18,431 nt of DNA, taken from NCBI GenBank assembly GCA_963605115.1, contig CAVCTM010000034.1, positions 1-18,431 of the forward strand, written 5' to 3'. Source of the stretch: SVKR01 sp963605115 (GTDB taxonomy: Bacteria > Bacillota > Clostridia > Oscillospirales > Oscillospiraceae). A model generated the notes under the pieces. It was given only the letters and a program-made list of their open reading frames with translations, was not told the origin of the DNA and ran no database searches. The first letter of the stretch is position 1, and every line of letters begins with the position of its first letter. A program made the position numbers and the translations under genes. Shown one piece after another: positions 1 through 7,897 of this stretch.

Positions 1-584
1 TTCGGCTCCGTGCCGTGGATGAGGCGGCTGATATTGGCGCGGTGGAGGAAGATGACCAGCACCGTCACGAGGCAGCAGAGCCAGAAGCCGCTGTCGAAGC
101 CCTTGCCCGGCAGGACGAGGTAAGCCCACGGAAACGCGAGCGCCGCCGTCACCGAGCCGAGGGACACGCGGCCGCTCAGCACCGCGGCGAGCGCGAACAC
201 GCCGAGGATAATGAGGAACATGCGCCAGTCCAGCATCAGCGCGATGCAGCCGGAGACGGACACGCCCTTGCCGCCGCGGAAGCCGTGGTAGACCGGGAAG
301 CAGTGACCCAGAAGACATGCCGCGAGCGCGAGGGAGAGCCCCAGCCCGCCGCCCAGCAGCCGTCCGAGCAGCCCCGCCGCCGCGGTCTTCGCCATGTCGC
401 CCGCGAGCGTCGCAAGTCCCGCGCCGAGCCCAAACACGCGCGCCGTGTTCGTCGCGCCGGCGTTGCCGCTGCCGCAGTCGCGGATGTCCTTGCCGTAGCG
501 CACGCGCGTCAGCATAAGCGAAAAGCTCAGCGAGCCGAGCAGATACCCCGCAGCCGCCGCGAGGATATATTTCAGAATGGTCAT
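1..584 (-). CDS. plsY: PlsY, acyl-phosphate:glycerol-3-phosphate acyltransferase (3' end cut by window)
   Basis: PlsY transfers an acyl group from acyl-phosphate to glycerol-3-phosphate, the first acylation step of phospholipid synthesis, in the cytoplasmic membrane. Translating the minus strand from the ATG at 584 gives 194 residues before the window edge. All three family motifs are present: GSGNAGATN (38-46), HCFPVYHGFRGGKGVSV (94-110) and HRANISRLIHGTE (181-193). Hydrophobic segments lie near 3-24, 52-72, 82-96, 112-138 and 167-182. The family is usually about 200 residues, so only a short C-terminal tail is missing. An AAGGGAG site lies 8 bases before the start, and a good promoter sits in the gap behind moeA, so plsY need not depend on read-through. 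The overlapping plus-strand frame is a high-GC shadow. Identity is confident from the motifs. Confidence 0.96.
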   Translation of the reverse strand, partial: MTILKYILAAAAGYLLGSLSFSLMLTRVRYGKDIRDCGSGNAGATNTARVFGLGAGLATLAGDMAKTAAAGLLGRLLGGGLGLSLALAACLLGHCFPVYHGFRGGKGVSVSGCIALMLDWRMFLIILGVFALAAVLSGRVSLGSVTAALAFPWAYLVLPGKGFDSGFWLCCLVTVLVIFLHRANISRLIHGTEP

Positions 585-617
585 GTCAGTGCTCCCTTAA
601 AAAGAGATATCCCGATT

Positions 618-645
618 ACTATACCACATTTTTCCGAAAGCGCAA
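618..645 (-). promoter_or_regulatory. SigA-type promoter of plsY
   Basis: On the minus strand, a -35 TTGCGC (645-640) and a -10 TATAGT (623-618) are separated by 16 bases. A TGG just before the -10 gives an extended -10 element. It lies in the AT-rich gap between the moeA stop and the plsY start, with a leader of about 25 bases. Confidence 0.6.
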
Positions 646-662
646 GTAAATAAATGATGAAC

Positions 663-1850
663 TCACACCGTGAGCGGGCGGAGGAGCCGGACCTCGATCT
701 CGTCGCCGGGGGCGCGGTCGGGGGCGTGGGCGGGGGTCACGAAAAACGCATTGCTGCGGAGCATCGCCGCCTCGTCCGCCCTGCCTCTGCCGAGGGGCGT
801 GACGGTGAAGCCCTCGCCGTCGCGCCGGACGTCCGCGCGGGAAAAAACGTCCAGCGGCGCGCCGCCGCGCAGCGGGGCGGTCAGGCGGGCGCGGACCGTT
901 TCGCGCCGGGGCACGGGCGTTCCCAGCCAGCGGCAGACGACGGCGCGGACGAACCACTCCATCGTGAAAAACGCGGCGAGCGCGGGACCTGCCATATTGA
1001 TGAGCGGCTTGCCCTCCGCCACGGCGACGCCCAGCGGACGCCCCGGCGCGGCGGCGACGCCGTGGAACAGCAGTCTGCCCTCCGCGGCGATGAGGCGGGT
1101 GTTGAAGTCCTCGCCGCCCTTGCTCGTGCCGCCGTTGATAATGACAATATCCGCCGCGTCCATCGCGCGGCGCAGCGCGTCGGCAAGGCGCACCGGATCG
1201 TCCGGCACGATGGAAAACGGAACGCACTCCGCGCCCATTTCTTCGAGCATCAGGCGGACCATCAGACTGTTCGTATCGTAATTGCAGCCGCGGCGCAGCG
1301 GCTCGCCCGGCGCGAGGAGCTCGCTGCCGGTGGGGATGAACGCCACGCGCGGGCGGCGGCGGACCTCCACGGTCTCCACCCCGCCCATGGCGAGCGCGGC
1401 GAGGTCGCCCGCCCGCAGGGGCAGACCGGCGTCAATGAGCTGCGCGCCTTCCGGCAGGCGGCTGCCCCGCCCGTTGACATTCATGCCGGGCGTCACTTCG
1501 ACGCCCTCGCGGATGCGGAGCCCGCCGTCCGGCAGCAGCTCGGCGTCCTCGATGCGGATCACGGCATCGAAGCGGTCGTCAAAATCGTCGCCGGTGTCGG
1601 CGCGAACGAAATCTTCGCCGAGACGCCACGCCGCGGTGTCCGGCATTTTTCCGGCAAAGCGGGCGGAGTCCACGGCAACGCCGTCCATCGCCGAGGCGCG
1701 GACGACGGGGAGCGCGTGGCGCGCGGTGTAAGCGCGCACCGGCACGCGGCCAAGCGCGGACGCGGCGGGGACGGTCTCCGTCCCGGCGTCCGGGGTCCAT
1801 TCTGCAAAGAGCGCCGCGAGTGCGTCGGCGCGGGAAATAAGCTTTTCCAT
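663..1850 (-). CDS. moeA: MoeA-type molybdopterin molybdenumtransferase
   Basis: MoeA-family proteins insert molybdate into adenylylated molybdopterin to finish the molybdenum cofactor. The 395-residue length is normal for the family. Visible landmarks are SAMDGVAV (53-60, with the conserved Ser-x-Met-Asp-Gly), the MPT-binding-domain signature PTGSELLAPGE (173-183), GGTSKGGEDF (240-249, Asp at 248) and HGVAAAPGRPLGVA (263-276). The C-terminal beta domain covers about 310-395. Two motifs depart from the textbook: the usual PGKP is PGRP, and the usual GLPGNPVS region reads NMAGPALAAFF. It is therefore a divergent clostridial form, and a MoeA-like protein of another cofactor pathway cannot be excluded. 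It starts 27 bases after the HAD gene, so the two are probably cotranscribed. No other molybdenum-cofactor gene is in the window. The ribosome site is a modest AAAGGA about 13 bases before the ATG. Confidence 0.9.
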   Translation of the reverse strand: MEKLISRADALAALFAEWTPDAGTETVPAASALGRVPVRAYTARHALPVVRASAMDGVAVDSARFAGKMPDTAAWRLGEDFVRADTGDDFDDRFDAVIRIEDAELLPDGGLRIREGVEVTPGMNVNGRGSRLPEGAQLIDAGLPLRAGDLAALAMGGVETVEVRRRPRVAFIPTGSELLAPGEPLRRGCNYDTNSLMVRLMLEEMGAECVPFSIVPDDPVRLADALRRAMDAADIVIINGGTSKGGEDFNTRLIAAEGRLLFHGVAAAPGRPLGVAVAEGKPLINMAGPALAAFFTMEWFVRAVVCRWLGTPVPRRETVRARLTAPLRGGAPLDVFSRADVRRDGEGFTVTPLGRGRADEAAMLRSNAFFVTPAHAPDRAPGDEIEVRLLRPLTV

Positions 1851-1877
1851 AGGGATTCGGGTTTTCCTTTCTTCAGA

Positions 1878-2681
1878 TCACTTCTCCCCGCGGGCAAGGC
1901 GGGGAATGTCGCCCACGCCGCCCAGCACGATGCTGGGGCGATAGGCAAAGTCGTCGAGCGTTTTGCGCGTGGAGACGCCGGAGAGCACGAGCACGGTGGA
2001 CATGCCGCTTTCCAGCCCGGAGATGACGTCGGTGTCCATGCGGTCGCCGATCATGACCGCCTCGGCGGAGTGGCAGTGCAGCAGGCGCAACCCCGTGCGC
2101 ATCATAAGCGGGTTTGGCTTGCCGCAGAAGTAAGCCTGCCGCCCGGTCGCCATCTCGACGGGCGCGATGAGCGCGCGGCACGCCGGGGCGATGCCGTTTT
2201 CGATGGGACCGGAGACGTCCGAGTTCGCGCCGATGAGCTTTGCGCCCGCCAGCACGAGGTTCGTCGCCTTCGTCAGCGTCTCGATGGAGTAAGTCCTGCC
2301 CTCGCCGATGACAACATAGTCCGGGTTCACGTCGTTCATCGTGATCCCGGCGTCATAGAGCGCATTCAGGAGCCCCGCCTCGCCGATGGCGAACACGGAG
2401 CAGCCGGGCGCCTGCTCGCGCAGGAACGCCGCGGTCGCGAGCGCGCTGGTGTAAAAATGCTCCTCCGGCACGTCGAGCCCCATGCGCGCGAGCTTCTGGT
2501 TCAGCTCCCGCGGGGTGTAGCCGCTGTTGTTCGTGAGGAAGAGATATTCCTTGTTCTCCTCGTGCAGCCACTGAATGAACTCCGCCACGCCGGGCAGAAT
2601 GCGGTTCCCGTGGTAGATCACGCCGTCCATGTCGCAGATGAAGCCCTTTTTCTCGTTGAAGTTCACGCCGTCGGTTTTCAT
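1878..2681 (-). CDS. HAD-IIA family sugar/nucleotide phosphatase (NagD-like)
   Basis: This is a cytoplasmic haloacid-dehalogenase phosphatase of subfamily IIA (NagD, AraL, p-nitrophenylphosphatase). The core motifs are in order: motif I DMDGV (Asp17 nucleophile, Asp19 acid/base), motif II LTNNS (47-53), the motif III lysine in CGKPNP (Lys188), and motif IV IGDRMDTDV (211-219, Asp213 and Asp218 for magnesium). The C2-type cap lies between motifs II and III, around 75-180. Length (267 residues) is typical. Start choice is firm: an AAGGAGGC ribosome site (2698-2691) is 9 bases before the ATG. It heads a minus-strand unit with moeA. The substrate cannot be told from sequence; family members act on small phosphosugars, nucleotides or glycerol phosphate. 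Confidence 0.93.
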   Translation of the reverse strand: MKTDGVNFNEKKGFICDMDGVIYHGNRILPGVAEFIQWLHEENKEYLFLTNNSGYTPRELNQKLARMGLDVPEEHFYTSALATAAFLREQAPGCSVFAIGEAGLLNALYDAGITMNDVNPDYVVIGEGRTYSIETLTKATNLVLAGAKLIGANSDVSGPIENGIAPACRALIAPVEMATGRQAYFCGKPNPLMMRTGLRLLHCHSAEAVMIGDRMDTDVISGLESGMSTVLVLSGVSTRKTLDDFAYRPSIVLGGVGDIPRLARGEK

Positions 2682-2714
2682 TGGCAGGAAGCCTCCTTGC
2701 GGTTTTTTTCTTTT

Positions 2715-2743
2715 ATTATACCACGTTCTTTTGTTCCGAACAA
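2715..2743 (-). promoter_or_regulatory. SigA promoter of the HAD-moeA unit
   Basis: On the minus strand, a -35 TTGTTC (2743-2738), a 17-base spacer and a perfect -10 TATAAT (2720-2715) with an upstream TGG. It is divergent from the LysR-regulator promoter; the two -35 boxes are 24 bases apart. Confidence 0.75.
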
Positions 2744-2767
2744 GTCACTTTGGCAATCAAAGCGGGA

Positions 2768-2796
2768 TTGACGTTTTTTCTTCGCACTGCTATAAT
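2768..2796 (+). promoter_or_regulatory. SigA promoter of the LysR-type regulator gene
   Basis: A near-consensus promoter: -35 TTGACG (2768-2773), a 17-base spacer and -10 TATAAT (2791-2796). The leader before the TTG start is about 25 bases. Confidence 0.8.
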
Positions 2797-2828
2797 TTTT
2801 TCATTCTTTGAAAGCGGGAGGGTTTTTC

Positions 2829-3770
2829 TTGGATCTGAGCCAGCTGGAATTTTTCCTTGCCGTCGCCCGAACGGAACACTTCACGCAGGCGGCGGAGGAG
2901 CTGAACGTTTCCACCTCCTCCGTCAGCATGGCCATTGCGAGGCTGGAGGACGAGCTCGGCGTGCAGCTTTTTTCCAGAAGCGGACGCCGGAAATACCTGA
3001 ACTCGACCGGGATCGTGTTCAAAAACCACATCGATCAGGCAATGAAGCAGATCCAGCTCGCAAAAGCGGAGGCACTGCTCGCCGACCACACAGAGCGCAA
3101 CACCGTTCAGATCGCGTCGGATTCTCTGGAGGCGCTCTCCGTCGGCGAGGTCGCGTTTTTGTCCCGGCACCCGAATTTTTCCATTCACCAGTTCAGCACC
3201 TCTTCGGAAAAGGTCGTCAGCAGCATTCTGTCCCACCGGGTGGATTTCGGCTTTTCCCATACCTTTCTGGAAAATGCGGACATTCTCTCCACCCCGGTCC
3301 TCCATGAGCGCATCGGGCTGCTGGTCAACCGCCGCCATCCGCTCGCCGGGCGGAAGCAGGTCCGCCTTTCCGAGCTCGCGGACGAGTCCTTCGTGCTGCT
3401 TCAGGAGGGCACGAGCTACCGCCACATGGCGGAGGAGTTTTTCGCGTCTGCCGGGATGAACCCCCACATTGTGTTCGACGCACTGGACCTGCACATGCTC
3501 TATAAGGCGGTCGCCAACAATCTGGGCGTCGCGTTTTTGTCCGACGGCGGCTGGCACCAGAACATGGTGCTTCAGGAGAGCGCTCTGCGCTCCAATCTGG
3601 AGATCGTGCCGATCGAGGATGCGATCTGCAACCGCACCTTTTACCTCTCCGCGCTGCGGCGCTACCAGCTCCCTCCGGCGTCGTGGTATTTTTACACCTT
3701 CCTTTTCGAGTTTTTCAATCAGGTCGAGCAGGAGCAGCTTGAATTCCGCAAGCAGCTGGGCTGGGTCTGA
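2829..3770 (+). CDS. LysR-type transcriptional regulator
   Basis: A 313-residue LysR-family regulator. The N-terminal winged helix-turn-helix covers residues 1-60, with the classic pattern QLEFFLAVARTEHFTQAAEEL, then SVSMAIARLEDELGVQLFSR. An effector-binding domain follows at about 85-300. I chose the TTG at 2829: GGGAGG (2816-2821) is 7 bases upstream and the protein then opens MDLSQLEFF, as family members do. A TTG at 2808 would add seven residues but lies before the ribosome site. Own promoter upstream and perfect terminator downstream make it monocistronic. It lies directly upstream of the TRAP operon in the same direction, which suggests that it controls that operon; the ligand is then likely the transported acid. 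That link is inference. Confidence 0.93.
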   Translation: MDLSQLEFFLAVARTEHFTQAAEELNVSTSSVSMAIARLEDELGVQLFSRSGRRKYLNSTGIVFKNHIDQAMKQIQLAKAEALLADHTERNTVQIASDSLEALSVGEVAFLSRHPNFSIHQFSTSSEKVVSSILSHRVDFGFSHTFLENADILSTPVLHERIGLLVNRRHPLAGRKQVRLSELADESFVLLQEGTSYRHMAEEFFASAGMNPHIVFDALDLHMLYKAVANNLGVAFLSDGGWHQNMVLQESALRSNLEIVPIEDAICNRTFYLSALRRYQLPPASWYFYTFLFEFFNQVEQEQLEFRKQLGWV

Positions 3771-3784
3771 GCCAAAGTCATTCC

Positions 3785-3818
3785 GCCCGGACCGGGATCC
3801 TCCCGGTCCGGGCTTTTT
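3785..3818 (+). terminator. Rho-independent terminator of the LysR-type regulator gene
   Basis: A perfect 13-bp stem, GCCCGGACCGGGA (3785-3797) with TCCCGGTCCGGGC (3801-3813), a 3-base loop TCC and a five-T tail. It isolates the regulator transcript from the TRAP operon. Confidence 0.95.
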
Positions 3819-3853
3819 GTCGAATCGTTCAATTATGGTGAACGGTTTCCTCT

Positions 3854-3867
3854 GCAATTCGAATTGC
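3854..3867. promoter_or_regulatory. Candidate operator: perfect 14-bp palindrome over the TRAP -35 box
   Basis: GCAATTCGAATTGC is a perfect dyad that overlaps the first four bases of the -35. A second, shorter dyad (TTGTAGCTACGAA, 3898-3910) lies around the expected transcription start. Their position suits repressor or regulator binding, most simply by the upstream LysR-type protein. Binding itself is inferred. Confidence 0.5.
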
Positions 3868-3892
3868 TTCCGTGCCCCGCAGTCCCTATAAT
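3864..3892 (+). promoter_or_regulatory. SigA promoter of the TRAP operon
   Basis: -35 TTGCTT (3864-3869), a 17-base spacer and -10 TATAAT (3887-3892), about 35 bases before the ribosome site of dctM. The -35 overlaps a perfect palindrome, so this promoter is probably regulated. Confidence 0.75.
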
Positions 3893-3932
3893 ATGACTTG
3901 TAGCTACGAAAGAAACAGGAGGTTGTTTGAAT

Positions 3933-5243
<1,311 letters not shown>

Positions 5244-5267
5244 AAAGCAAAAAAGGAGCGCACTATC

Positions 5268-6308
5268 ATGAAGCTGAGAACCCGCATTTTCGCCCTGATC
5301 CTGCTCTGCGCCATGCTCGCCTGTCTCGCCGCCTGCGGCGGGAAGGAGGGCAAGAGCGACACCGTCTATGAGCTGAAGCTCGACTGCGTGGATCCCTCCA
5401 CGTCCATTATCGCGACCGGTCTTGAGCGCTTCAAGACCGAGGTCGAGGAAAAGAGCGCCGGCCGCATCAAGATCAACATTTTCTACGGCTCCACCCTCGG
5501 CGCGCTGGCGGACGCCTATGACAATCTTCTCCTCGGCGTCAGCGACATGGCTTGGGGCGCGGCGGCGCACTACCCCGGCCGCTTCCCCTGCACGGAGGGC
5601 ATGACCATCCCCTACATGGGCGTGGACAGTCCCTATCATGCTGCACAGGCGATGTGGGAGCTCTATGAAAACGACGAGCAGTTCCAGAAGGAGTTTGAGG
5701 ACGTCAAGCTCCTCGCCCTGCACACCTCCGCCGCGTTCACCCTCTCCTCCGCAAAGAAAGACCCCTCCGACATCGGCGGCTATCCCGGTCTGAAGATCCG
5801 CACCAGCAGCAGCAACCTCACGAACTGGGTCACGGAGCTCGGCGCGACGCCCATCGGTCTGAGCGCGGGCGAGGTCTATGAGGCGCTCAGCAAGAACGTT
5901 GTCGACATGGTCGTCTGGGATAACGGCGGACTTTGCAACTACAAGGTCTATGAGCAGCTCAAGCTCGTTGTCGACGAGCCCATCTGCTACCAGCCGTTTT
6001 TCCTGATGATGAACAAAAAGAGCTACGAAAAGCTCCCCGCCGACCTGCAGGCGGTCATTGACGAGTGCAGCGGCAAGCTGCTCGTGGACGCGCTGGCGCA
6101 GGATTGGCAGAGCTTTGCCGACACGAGCCGCCAGACGCTCATCGACGAGGGCGTCCAGATGGTCGCGCTCAGCGACGACGCGCGGAGCGCGTGGCACGCC
6201 GCCGCAGAGAAGATCCAGGGCTCGTGGATCGAGACGCTGAACGGTCTCGGCTACGACGGACAGGCGGTTTTCGACTCCTATCTCGCCGCGATCGAAAAAA
6301 CACGCTGA
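5268..6308 (+). CDS. dctP: TRAP transporter substrate-binding lipoprotein, DctP family
   Basis: The extracytoplasmic solute receptor that delivers substrate to DctQM. Residues 1-22 are a lipoprotein signal peptide with lipobox LAAC and Cys23 as the predicted lipidation site, so it is tethered outside the membrane. The 346-residue chain has the DctP fold landmarks. In GLKIRTSSSN the arginine at 178 aligns with the conserved carboxylate-binding arginine of the family. It is followed by LGATPIGLSAGEVYEAL (191-207) and VDMVVWDNGG (212-221), where Trp217 sits at the usual aromatic pocket position. An organic acid ligand is therefore likely, though its identity is unknown. AAGGAG lies before the ATG, 24 bases after dctM. 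Confidence 0.95.
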   Translation: MKLRTRIFALILLCAMLACLAACGGKEGKSDTVYELKLDCVDPSTSIIATGLERFKTEVEEKSAGRIKINIFYGSTLGALADAYDNLLLGVSDMAWGAAAHYPGRFPCTEGMTIPYMGVDSPYHAAQAMWELYENDEQFQKEFEDVKLLALHTSAAFTLSSAKKDPSDIGGYPGLKIRTSSSNLTNWVTELGATPIGLSAGEVYEALSKNVVDMVVWDNGGLCNYKVYEQLKLVVDEPICYQPFFLMMNKKSYEKLPADLQAVIDECSGKLLVDALAQDWQSFADTSRQTLIDEGVQMVALSDDARSAWHAAAEKIQGSWIETLNGLGYDGQAVFDSYLAAIEKTR

Positions 6309-6319
6309 CGGCGCATCAT

Positions 6320-6342
6320 CCCCGCCGCGACCCGCGGCGGGG
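6320..6342 (+). other. Intercistronic hairpin between dctP and dctQ
   Basis: A perfect 9-bp GC stem: CCCCGCCGC (6320-6328), loop GACCC, GCGGCGGGG (6334-6342). There is no T-run, so it is not a classical terminator. It begins 11 bases after the dctP stop. A likely role is protecting the 3' end of a dctMP message, allowing more receptor than DctQ. Confidence 0.6.
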
Positions 6343-6362
6343 AGCAAGGAGAGAATGAACAT

Positions 6363-6887
6363 ATGAAAAAACTCGACAAAATTTCCGATATTCTGGGGCT
6401 TATCACCAAGGTGCTGTCCTGCGCGGCGCTTTTCGGGATGATGCTGCTGATCTGCGCGGACGTGCTGCTCCGCCGCACGATCAACGAGTCCATCATCGGC
6501 TGCGTCGACATCGTAATGATGATCATGGGCGTGCTGATCTTCGCCTCCTTCGTGATCACCCAGCACGACCGCGAGATGATCCACGCGACCTTCCTGCTCG
6601 CCAAGCTGCCCGGAAAAAGCAAATATATCGTCTGGTGCCTCGGTCACGTGATCTCTACGGCGGTCTGCATCGCCATGGCAGCCGCGACCTTTATCCACGG
6701 CTTTGCGATGCGCGCGACGAACGCCTCCACCAGCACGATCCACATCCCGACCGCGCCGTTTTATTTCCTCTCCGGTCTGCTTCTCATGATGCTCGCCGCC
6801 GTGCTGACGATCGAGGCCGCGAAAACGGTCATGGCGCTCTGGAACGGCAAGTGCGCGGAGGAGATGCACAGTCAGTGGACAGCGTAA
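6363..6887 (+). CDS. dctQ: TRAP transporter small permease, DctQ subunit
   Basis: The small four-helix membrane subunit that partners DctM. It has 174 residues with hydrophobic helices near 14-36, 46-64, 88-110 and 129-152. Family features are the CADVLLRRTIN segment after helix 1 (31-41) and the conserved polar stretch QHDREMIHA (67-75) before the third helix. AAGGAG is present upstream. A nearby ATG at 6355 reads only three codons before a TGA overlapping the true start, possibly a coupling mini-frame. Its position after dctP instead of between dctP and dctM is unusual. Confidence 0.94.
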   Translation: MKKLDKISDILGLITKVLSCAALFGMMLLICADVLLRRTINESIIGCVDIVMMIMGVLIFASFVITQHDREMIHATFLLAKLPGKSKYIVWCLGHVISTAVCIAMAAATFIHGFAMRATNASTSTIHIPTAPFYFLSGLLLMMLAAVLTIEAAKTVMALWNGKCAEEMHSQWTA

Positions 6888-6906
6888 GAGAAAAAAGGAG
6901 CAAGCC

Positions 6907-7848
6907 ATGACTGAAAAAGAAAATGTTCTCCACGCCCTGCGTCACGACGGAAAGGCGCAGTGGATCCCGAATTTCAAGGATTCCGTCATCTTCTTCACCC
7001 CGAAGGCCTCCCGCGACAAGATCCGGGAGGGGCGGGACTGGTTCGGCGTTTCGTGGAAGGATTTCACGCCGCTCAACCGGCCCCTTTTTGAGGAGGCCGC
7101 GGACTGGAAGACCGAGCTGGTTTTTCCGGATCTGGACGCCATCGACTGGGAAACGGAGGCGCGCGCCGTCCTGCCGACGCTCGACCGGGAGAACAAGGCG
7201 CTCTGGATGTCCTGTTCGCAGGGACTCTTCGACCGCCTCCAGTGCTTCCTCGGCGCGGAATACGGCATGACCGCCTTCTACGACGACCCGGACGCCACCC
7301 ACGAGCTGCTCGAAGCGCTCACGGACTTCCGCATCCGGCTGATGGAGAAGCTGATCGACCACTACGACCCCGACATCGTAGACTACCGCGACGATTACGG
7401 CACGCAGATCAGCCTGTTCTTCTCCCCGGAGATCTTCGACGAATTCTTCTTCCCCAACCTCCGCCGCATCGCGGACTATGTCCACAGCCGCGGCAAGATC
7501 TTCGTGCAGCACTGCTGCGGCAAGGTCGACCCGCTGATCGGCCGCTTCGTCGCGCTCGGCGCGGACACCTGGGACTCCGTTCAGCCCTGCTGCGACCTCG
7601 CCGCCATTTACGCGCAGTACGGCGACCGGCTCGGCTTTTCCTCCAACATGGACCTGCAAAAATTCGCGGCCTGCTCCGAGGAGGAGGCGCGCGAGGTGGT
7701 CCGCTATTACATCGACACGCTCGGCGGCAGACGGAATCTCCTGCTCTGGGACGTCTATCCGCTGGAGGTCGCGCTCGACCCCGCCGTCCTGACCGACGAG
7801 ATCCGGCGATACGGAAGAGCCTTCTGCGATGCCCATCCCGCACCTTGA
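6907..7848 (+). CDS. Uroporphyrinogen decarboxylase (URO-D) superfamily protein, possible corrinoid-type methyltransferase
   Basis: A 313-residue TIM-barrel protein of the URO-D/MtaA superfamily. The strongest match is GKIFVQHCCGKVDPLIGRFVALGAD (196-220), the conserved barrel strand with the His-x-Cys zinc pair of methylcobamide:coenzyme M methyltransferases (His202, Cys204). WDSVQPCCDLA (222-232) and GFSSNMDLQ (243-251) follow the same family pattern. True HemE is unlikely: the N-terminal RQAGR-type substrate motif is absent. The third zinc cysteine of the methyltransferases is not obvious; the matching region reads NLLLWDVYPLE. It lies 19 bases after dctQ with AAGGAG and before the operon terminator, so it is cotranscribed with the TRAP genes. 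It may process the imported compound, for instance by demethylation. That role is inference. Confidence 0.85.
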   Translation: MTEKENVLHALRHDGKAQWIPNFKDSVIFFTPKASRDKIREGRDWFGVSWKDFTPLNRPLFEEAADWKTELVFPDLDAIDWETEARAVLPTLDRENKALWMSCSQGLFDRLQCFLGAEYGMTAFYDDPDATHELLEALTDFRIRLMEKLIDHYDPDIVDYRDDYGTQISLFFSPEIFDEFFFPNLRRIADYVHSRGKIFVQHCCGKVDPLIGRFVALGADTWDSVQPCCDLAAIYAQYGDRLGFSSNMDLQKFAACSEEEAREVVRYYIDTLGGRRNLLLWDVYPLEVALDPAVLTDEIRRYGRAFCDAHPAP

Positions 7849-7858
7849 AAAACCAGAT

Positions 7859-7897
7859 CGCCGCGGTCCGGAGCTTCGGACCGCGGCGGTTTTTTTT
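7859..7897 (+). terminator. Rho-independent terminator of the TRAP operon
   Basis: A perfect 12-bp stem, CGCCGCGGTCCG (7859-7870) with CGGACCGCGGCG (7877-7888), loop GAGCTT, and an eight-T run at 7890-7897. The T-run overlaps the stop codon of the convergent gene (7898-7896). On the minus strand the U-tract is displaced by six bases, so termination there is weaker. Confidence 0.95.

Noticed and set aside
654..2771. A 705-codon plus-strand frame opposite moeA and the HAD gene
   Set aside because: Composition is low-complexity (Arg, Ala, Gly, His, Asp) and the opposite strand encodes clear MoeA and HAD motifs.
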